NCBI RefSeq assembly: GCF_963576615.1
Contig: NC_088717.1
Coordinates: 51,809,026-51,873,025, forward strand
Direction: 5' to 3'
DNA length: 64,000 nt
Origin: Watersipora subatra
Taxonomy: Eukaryota > Bryozoa > Gymnolaemata > Cheilostomatida > Watersiporidae
Of the stretch, positions 59,601 to 64,000 are shown in pieces. Numbering within the stretch: the stretch's first letter is position 1; each line of letters opens with the position of its first letter. The notes under the pieces are model-generated. The model saw only the letters and a list, made by a program, of their open reading frames with translations, did no database searches and was not told the DNA's origin. A program made the position numbers and the translations under genes.

Positions 59601-62600
59601 TACCACTGTAACACTTTATGACATCACTAGATACTACATAAGGTGTTATTAGATGCCATAAATTTAGGTAAAACAATAAGCCGTTAAAAGTTTGGGTTAC
59701 ATAGTATTCATCTTACCTAAAGTGTCGTCAGAGAAGCTTTCAGAGTCGAATGTCATGCGATTGGCTGTATCTGAGAACAATAATCAGAACCTGTACAAAC
59801 ACTGACCATCATATGAATGTGTCTGCAAGTTGTCTGCGAGAAATAGCTGTCTATCGGTCTACTCTATGTACTATTTTAGACCTGGTCTAGGTGTGCTATT
59901 ACTGAGCTAGGTGGATAGAGAACTGTAATGTAAAACTCTTGTCTGTCTTATCTAGAAGCTGCATTACGTTTGGTGTTTCGCTTTTTTACAAAGATGAGTT
60001 AATAGAAACATTTATTTGTCAGAGGTTTGAAGTGATTATTCTAATTCATTTTATATCCAATTGACTTAATATTAGAAGTTAATATGATGTGTCAATCTCC
60101 CACAAATACACTAGACTGCAAGGATGCTAGCTAATATACATAAAAGAAATATCCTTATACAAAGGTTTTCTCTCCAAAGTCCAGCAAGAGAGAAAACAAT
60201 ATTTTTAAGGCTAATTATGAAACTCTCGTTATTTAAATTGAATTTGATAACTTGCACAAATTTGAAACTTTACTATATATAAAATATTTTATGCAACACA
60301 AGGCAAATACTTTACTTAAATTTCTTACATTTTAAGGAGTTTACGTAAAAGGAGGTTTATGTTATAAGAGGGTCTACTGTATCACATAAGACAATTCAAA
60401 GAAACATAGTGATATATAGTTTTCTAAAGTTGTGTGTCAATAAATGTATTGGCTTCTTATGGGCCTGATGAAGAGATTATAACAAACTTGCCAGTAGTAT
60501 TTAAAATGATGTGAAATATAAGGGAGTGATGCAATTGACTTAATATAGAAACTTGCAGCAGTATAGGGCAATCAGATATCTAGATAAAATAAGATCACAG
60601 ACAACACGTTTTACGAGCAATAACATTTATCATGACCTATATAAAAATTTCGGGCTGATGATTGGCTAAAGAAGAGATCTTATATTTATTGCTCGTGGAC
60701 TCTTTTTCATATGTATCACTATACACATCACGAATAAAGCACCCGCTCGAATCTGTTCGTTTCAAAAAATAATCTCATTCAAACGCTTATATCTCTGGAC
60801 AGGGTTAGTCTACAAAGACAAAAATGACATCAAATTGTAACTGATGTTTTAGCCTTTTATTGGTCTTAATTTCATTTGGTTGATTTTTTGACGCAATCAC
60901 ATCTTCAAAGTATTGACAGTGTCTGAGTCGTATGTAGATGAGGAGACAAAACTTGAACGGTAAGAATTAAAAATGAACTTACACACATTTTAGTAGATTT
61001 GATCTGAAAGTATCGGTATTTTTCTATCAGTTGTGATCTTTTGATGTTTGAAGTGATCTGACTGCCAGGTTTTGGCAAGAATAAAATTGAAAAAACTTGA
61101 TTGCGATTAAAATGCTGAAATCAAGTAAAAGTATGATTATGATATCTATAGTTGCAAAGAGACTAACAGAACAGAGACGTGTAACGCTGCAACTTGAAAG
61201 AAATAGCTGATATCAATAGAGAGAGAGAGAGAGAGAGGGAGAGAGAGGGAGAGAGAGAGGGAGAGAGGGAGAGAGGGAGAGAGGGAGAGAGGGAGAGAGG
61301 AAGAGAGGAGAGAGGGAGAGAGGGAGAGAGGGAGAGAGGGAGAGAGGGAGAGAGGGAGAGAGGGAGAGAGGGAGAGAGGGAGAGAGGGAGAGAGGGAGAG
61401 AGGGAGAGAGGGAGAGAGGGAGAGAGGGAGAGAGGGAGAGGGGGAGAGAGGGAGAGGGGGAGAGAGGGAGAGAGAGAGAGAGAGACAGGCAGCTGCACAA
61501 CTAGTGGCATCATTTTGAGACGTAGTTTTCTTCAAAGCATTTTTATCACGATCAAGTTTTGTCAATTTTAATCTTGAAACATCCTGGCTGTCAGATCCCT
61601 CAAACATTAAACGCAATCACAAATAATACAAAAATACCAATAATTTCTGATAAAATCTACTAAAATTTTGCGGGAATGCATTTTTTATTAAGCCACATTA
61701 TAAAATATTACACAAAGTCATTGCAACATGCAGAGGCATTTTACTCGTTAGTGCATTAGCGGAAATGTGAAGATGAATGTATCCGTATCCGTATTCACTA
61801 AGTTTATGTAAAATCAACATGACATCTCAAAGTAGGGCAGCAAATAATAGCTGATAGCAATACTTACTTACTTCACTTGTTTCAGCCCGTTCAGGTTCAA
61901 CCTTCTGGTTTCTTCCTGGCTCAGAAGATATTTTTCTTGTTGGTCGTTCAGCCTTGGTGTACTTCAACAGGGCAGTATCACTGAAATCAACAAATTAAAG
62001 AGTTGTCTTCTCACTGTACCATGGCTTTTTTGAGTTTCACTTTTTGACAAATCTTCAACTACGTTGTGATGTTTGCATTACATTACGCATAGAACAAACA
62101 CAGTTCCACCAAACAATAAATTGGCGATTGTCTAAAACCAATAAGGAGCATTTACATTATATTAAAATAAAAAATTTTAACTAACATACTTGGCTCAAAT
62201 ATTTTAGCCATAGCTTTCTTAAATGTTAGTTTGGTCATACAAATTGGAAAATCCTGCTTGTATTGTCTATATTTTGGTACTTGCATATGATGTTGCATAA
62301 AGCCAAGACATGTGCAGACGACCCGCGTTTGTTCGATCTAATACAGACTAGGCCATGTTCAGACATTTAAAATTGAGTACTGTACAGTACTGTGCATTAA
62401 ACAGCCTATAGTGTATCGTACACAATCTCCTAAGTTACAACACGATACAATATGCATATACAAGATACATGGGAGAGTAAAATATGGTTTTACCTGCAAT
62501 AGGATACATAGATAATATTAATAGCAGTGATAATAACAAGCGAAAATTACCTAATAACACTGATAGGAAAATTGTCACGTCATCTGTCGAGAGCCACTTA

Positions 62601-62826
62601 TCAGTCAAAGTTATCATTCGTCATACAGACATGGTCGCATAGGACAATCATCCGAACCCTGGACATTGTCCAGATCATTCAGTCTAAAGAAGTGGAGTCG
62701 GAAGAAGCAGGGATCAATTGTACATATAATTACCAACCTGCTGCACAAACTGCGGAACCGTAATACTAACCTGCGACATTTTTGCTTTTCCATTAGCCTT
62801 GTAGAGCTCTCATCGCTTGGCACCAT
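38794..62826 (-). CDS. Unrecognised multi-exon gene, about 600-residue acidic/Ser-rich protein
   Basis: Exons in order: 62826-62771, 61980-61877, 59770-59717, 58779-58690, 52853-52686, 49736-49570, 48668-48556, 46562-46370, 41903-41622, 40063-39724, 39030-38794 (stop TAA). Each is flanked by AG and GT, and codon phase agrees at all junctions but one, which is strong evidence for a real gene. The exon 2 donor is ambiguous: GTAAGT at 61871 is stronger but out of phase, while GTGAAG at 61876 fits. The junction 41622/40063 is out of phase (0 against 2), so a small exon there is missed or a donor misplaced. The protein starts [16 protein letters not shown]. Visible pieces: [24 protein letters not shown], an acidic Ser run ([19 protein letters not shown]), [70 protein letters not shown], and a C-terminal basic helix ([20 protein letters not shown]). 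There is no signal peptide or membrane segment. Function unknown; the short Trp-Ser/acidic patches suggest a mostly disordered protein with short binding motifs. Confidence 0.72.
39137..39552. mobile_element. MITE family B copy
   Basis: AAGACTGTTACACACTGTATCACAG at the left edge, and the inner GTGATCGTCTGCGATAACATTGTTCAGACTATCACAAATGC, match the copy at 41.06 kb. The right edge (GCTGCGACACAGTGGG) is degraded. It lies in the last intron of the long minus-strand gene. Confidence 0.6.
41056..41473. mobile_element. MITE family B copy
   Basis: Starts AAGGCTTGTTCACACTATATCACAGTATGTCGG, with CACAATGCATCAGTGATCGTATGTGATAACATTGTTCACACTATAAATTTATCC. It ends near ATGGCAATACAGTGCCAAC. Length and order match the copies at 11.2, 39.1 and 62.9 kb. 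Confidence 0.7.
42076..43104. mobile_element. MITE family A copy split by an insertion
   Basis: The left arm (about 42090-42300, TTTTATCAGAAATTATCGGTATTTTTCTATC...CTGACTGCCAGAATG) and the right arm (about 42880-43095, TTGAAACATCCTGGCAGTCAGATCACTTC) belong to one family A copy. They are separated by about 560 bp of unrelated sequence (about 42305-42860, beginning ATAGTTCAGGGATGGCG). The GATATCA(A/G)CTAT centre appears twice on the right side, so a secondary insertion or duplication occurred near the middle. Confidence 0.65.
43360..43780 (+). repeat. Dispersed repeat ending in ACCCGGGCAACGCCGGGT
   Basis: Begins near a TATATATATATTTCTC run with CATCCGTGTGTTG...CTGTCTGCGTTCCGGCTATAGCC and ends with TTTTTATTACCCGGGCAACGCCGGGTGGTACAGCTAGTA. 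The second half matches 36130-36310. The GC-rich end forms a short hairpin (ACCCGG...CCGGGT). A SINE or non-LTR 3' end is likely; the class is not resolved. Confidence 0.6.
44330..45170 (+). repeat. Cluster of tRNA-like SINE copies
   Basis: At least two copies in a row. Shared parts: CTCATGAATTTGAGTAACTT (44342) and CTTATGAATTTGAGTAACTT (44801). A tRNA-like stretch at about 44610-44665 has TCTAATGCATAGCACC and GGAGTTCAAATCC; another at 44998-45058 has GTAGCTTAATGATTAAGTTCGCC and GAGATCAAATCC. Both match box A and box B spacing. After each comes CTGGACA(T/C)A...GACAAACACT...GATTTATAT. The anticodon-loop regions are not normal tRNA, so these are SINE heads, not tRNA genes. Confidence 0.65.
45370..45401. 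repeat. Perfect 32-bp palindrome
   Basis: TTACCACTGTATCCCA followed directly by TGGGATACAGTGGTAA: the 32 bases equal their own reverse complement with no spacer. It is flanked by ordinary AT-rich DNA inside an intron of the long minus-strand gene. Confidence 0.95.
46155..46310. mobile_element. Small MITE-like inverted repeat
   Basis: TGCTGTTTCCATCATTCGCAAGCATGATGG on the left is mirrored by TCATATGTGTCATGGAAACAGA on the right; CTGTTTCCAT is the shared end. About 155 bp with repeated TTGCGGATT and TGCGAATCCGCAA inside. It ends about 60 bp from the exon at 46370. Confidence 0.5.
46965..47728 (+). repeat. 760-bp GT-rich satellite
   Basis: Imperfect GTGTGTATGT/GTGCGTGTGT repeats over about 760 bp. 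The very long Cys/Val and His/Thr open frames in all directions are by-products of the repeat. It directly abuts the 3' block of a SINE copy (47729-47880, AAGCAATCTCTCAAAGATCGAGTATG...), whose relative at 1.3-1.66 kb also ends in a CA/GT run. Confidence 0.95.
47729..48345 (-). repeat. SINE copy with internal 46-bp minisatellite
   Basis: 47729-47880 carries the 3' and central SINE blocks (CTACTGCAAGCAGAATC, AAGTTGGATGCCCG...GCTACCACCAG). 47880-48310 is a tandem array of a 46-bp unit (AACCCCAACCTGGTGTTAGC, then CTGTCAGGCATTCTGTTGTGGAAATC), with a few 38-bp units that end GGAAAGCA. 48310-48345 (CAGTTGTGGCCTAGTGGGCATTTG) resembles the tRNA-like head. In minus orientation the unit contains AGGTTGGGGTTGATTTCC, the position of the SINE box B, so the array appears to amplify the head of the element. 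Confidence 0.7.
48830..49282. mobile_element. MITE family A copy
   Basis: The left arm TTAGTTGATTTTATCAGAAATTATTGG...GAGGTGCTCTGACTGTCAGGATG is mirrored by CAAGGTTTGTTGATTTTAAACATTAAACATGCTGG...AAATAATAAAAAAATACCATATTTCC. The centre has GTTGATATCGACTATTACG. It lies between exons 49736-49570 and 48668-48556 of the long minus-strand gene. Confidence 0.72.
49848..50443. mobile_element. MITE family A copy, diverged and expanded
   Basis: The left arm AAAGAGTTTGTCAGGAAATATAAATATTTTTCTATCATTT...GAGGTGATCTGACTGCCAGGATG and the right arm ATCAAGTTGTGTCGATTTTTTGATCACC...GATGGAAAACTATCTATACTTTCTGATAAAAAC are weak inverted counterparts. The outermost GTCACTCATGCCAAACTTT matches AAAGTTTGACTTGAGTGAC inverted. 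The centre is longer than in the 28.6-kb copy. Confidence 0.55.
53250..53340. repeat. 10-bp GAAGGGAGTC tandem repeat
   Basis: About eight imperfect GAAGGGAGTC/GAAGAGAGTC units, next to the 3' end of the LINE. Confidence 0.8.
53521..53614. repeat. CT/GA microsatellite inside the LINE 3' coding region
   Basis: CTCTCTCTTTCTCT... for about 90 bp. On the LINE strand it reads as Arg-Glu repeats between recognisable flanking peptides (a DVAVSGD-like block before, [16 protein letters not shown] after). Confidence 0.85.
55410..56329. mobile_element. TTAA-flanked element with about 130-bp terminal inverted repeats, nested in the LINE
   Basis: The element 55414-56325 (912 bp) is flanked by TTAA on both sides (55410-55413 and 56326-56329). 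The left end AGTTTGACATGCAACAAAAATCACG mirrors CAAGTCAACCT with TGTGAATTTTGTTG before it. Inverted agreement continues through AGTTATTTGGTACCAAAAGATTCACCATGTCTTACTCTGCTG, GTGGAAATATGATAACAAGCTCTTAAAA and AACAGTTAATTGCCGCCATCACGA. TTAA target sites are typical of piggyBac-type elements. There is no transposase frame inside, so it is a MITE. Confidence 0.85.
58985..59645. repeat. Degenerate TGACATCA-type minisatellite
   Basis: More than a dozen diverged units of about 30-40 bp built from ATGACATCATGAGACATTATCAAATCTG. The core TGACATCA/TGATGTCA repeats throughout. It lies in the intron between exons 59717 and 58779 of the long minus-strand gene. Confidence 0.85.
60975..61690. mobile_element. MITE family A copy containing a GA satellite
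   Basis: The left arm 60990-61215 (TTTAGTAGATTTGATCTGAAAGTATCGG...GTGATCTGACTGCCAGG...AATAGCTGATATCAATAG) and the right arm 61550-61680 (ATCAAGTTTTGTCAATTTTAATCTTGAAACATCCTGGCTGTCAGATCCC) are the two halves of a family A MITE. The central segment is replaced or invaded by a GA-rich array, 61216-61486. Confidence 0.8.
61216..61486 (+). repeat. AGAGAGGG octamer satellite
   Basis: About 270 bp, nearly all purine on the plus strand, mostly AGAGAGGG units with AG dinucleotide runs at both ends. All long Ser/Leu/Pro or Arg/Glu frames over it are artefacts of the repeat. It starts exactly where the central TGATATCAA of the MITE arm ends. Confidence 0.97.
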
Positions 62827-62935
62827 TTCATAGCTACTTTTTTCTAGCTCTAAACAGACATGATAAACACTTAAAAGACAACAAATCTCTTTTTCTTTTC
62901 TGCAGGTTTCTCATTGCCTACTTGTTTATTGTTGT

Positions 62936-63349
62936 AAAGGCTGGTTTACACTATATCGACACGTGTGAAGGTTGTCCTTTCGGCGATTGTTCATCGACTG
63001 TACGCACTGTAGACCATCGGCATTGTCGATATTTGTCGGCATTGTCAAACTTTTTGTCGATAGTTCGTCGAGCATGCACACCGGTCTGTGTTATATGTAC
63101 CACTACGGCGACGATGATTGACCATCGCAAATCACTTGATCTATATTTTTCTATCGTGAGAGGTGCTGTGGGGCTAGTATTTCCTTGTTTCCGCAACCAC
63201 ATTGTATACGCAAACGGTATGTCGTGGACTACTCGCTAATTTAAACTCGTATGGGTTTGTGATAGTGTGAACAGAGCTATCACCGACGATCACCAAAGTA
63301 TGGTGTGATTAAGACTGACATACGGCAATATGGTGTGAACCAGTCTTTA
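62936..63349. mobile_element. MITE family B copy upstream of the long minus-strand gene
   Basis: Starts AAAGGCTGGTTTACACTATATCGACA and ends CGGCAATATGGTGTGAACCAGTCTTTA, an inverted pair. Inner TGTGATAGTGTGAACAGAGCTATCACCGACGATCACC matches the other copies. The 140-codon frame here has no recognisable motif. It lies about 110 bp upstream of the start ATG at 62826. Confidence 0.75.
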
Positions 63350-64000
63350 GTTTTAACGTGCTAGCTAATCATGTGTAACAATTCAACAACAGTAGAATTT
63401 CACTCTAATTCCTTTGTCAGGCATTTTTTACTATGTTTACCTCATCGGCTGCTCTCTTCATATTATAATAACCTCATTGGTCAGCTATTTGGTATTACAG
63501 ATACCTAATTGGTTAACCATTTGTTGCAACAGTTTCCTCATTGGCGAGTCATTTGTTAGTGAATTTTTATTACTAGTTGTCATGGATGTGTAATAGTAGA
63601 GCAGGAGGGCATCAAAAAGCTGTCAAAAAAGTGATTTATTCCTTTTGAAGGTGGGCTATGTGATAAAAGTGGCATCTAAATCAGAATTTCGAGCTGATTT
63701 CAACTATATGGTTTCTACACCTGTCAGATTGTTCATTTTTGAACAATATAATTAATATATTATTGAAATTAAATAAATGTCTGTAATGTTTTATGTGCTT
63801 CTACCAACAATGTGATAATGAAAATGGCACATAAATACTAAATAATTAGCAATAGCCTAAGTTGGAATCAATTCTGATAACACTAAAATATTTATTCTTC
63901 AAATATTAGAATAATATTAGAATTGTATTATATAATATTATGTATTCCCAATATGGTTGATATTTTAGCAGCTTTACAGTTTGTCCTTGATATTCCGCAA
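63350..64000. other. no gene recognised; short CCTCATTGG repeats
   Basis: 63435-63560 contains four diverged copies of ACCTCATTGGTCAGC(T/C)ATTTG (63441, 63470, 63505, 63536). The rest is AT-rich with nothing recognised. Confidence 0.4.

Noticed and set aside
61146-61616. Ser/Leu/Pro-rich and Arg/Glu-rich open frames
   Set aside because: Translation of the AGAGAGGG satellite in all frames; no non-repeat coding sequence.

Overview
This is an AT-rich metazoan nuclear window. Its genes have many short exons with GT-AG junctions, introns are long, and most of the sequence is decayed mobile DNA. No bacterial, viral or organellar gene set is visible. The conserved genes (a CFAP97-domain protein, TMEM254 and PDZD11) are animal genes. 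Together with the SINE/MITE-rich background they suggest an invertebrate, perhaps a lophotrochozoan; the exact organism cannot be read from the window. All exon models come from reading splice sites and codon phase by eye.

Left part (1-13 kb). A short minus-strand gene (exons 4293 to about 2662) encodes an unrecognised protein with an N-terminal hydrophobic segment followed by a helical, coiled-coil-like region. About 400 bp away and divergent is a five-exon plus-strand CFAP97D-type ciliary gene (4691-7960). Its 3' end meets the 3' end of a four-exon minus-strand TMEM254 homologue (12948-8526), and their poly(A) signals lie within about 25 bp of each other.

Middle (13-38 kb). 13-26 kb is almost all repeats: purine-rich tandem blocks, a TGCAGT-rich tract, a decayed polyprotein interrupted by a hAT element with a perfect 8-bp target duplication, and a 2.6-kb segment bounded by inverted repeats that holds a PIF1-type helicase fragment. 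PDZD11 (plus strand, 26245 to about 35059) follows. A minus-strand gene with a 455-codon terminal exon (29706-31566) sits inside PDZD11 intron 4.

Right part (38-64 kb). One long minus-strand gene runs from 62826 to 38794. It has at least ten exons, about 600 residues, and a poly(A) signal 109 bp after the stop. Codon phase agrees across nearly all its junctions. I do not recognise the product; it is Ser/Asp/Glu-rich, low in complexity, and has short Trp-Ser patches. Its introns are packed with SINEs, MITEs, satellites and a full-size but broken LINE (about 53.4-57.6 kb), itself interrupted by a TTAA-flanked inverted-repeat element.

The most interesting signals are: (i) the unrecognised multi-exon gene; (ii) the nested opposite-strand gene in PDZD11; (iii) several MITE families with multiple copies here, one copy holding a large GA satellite; (iv) a SINE whose two ends have expanded into a GT satellite and a 46-bp minisatellite; (v) the inverted-repeat unit around a helicase fragment; and (vi) a perfect 32-bp palindrome.
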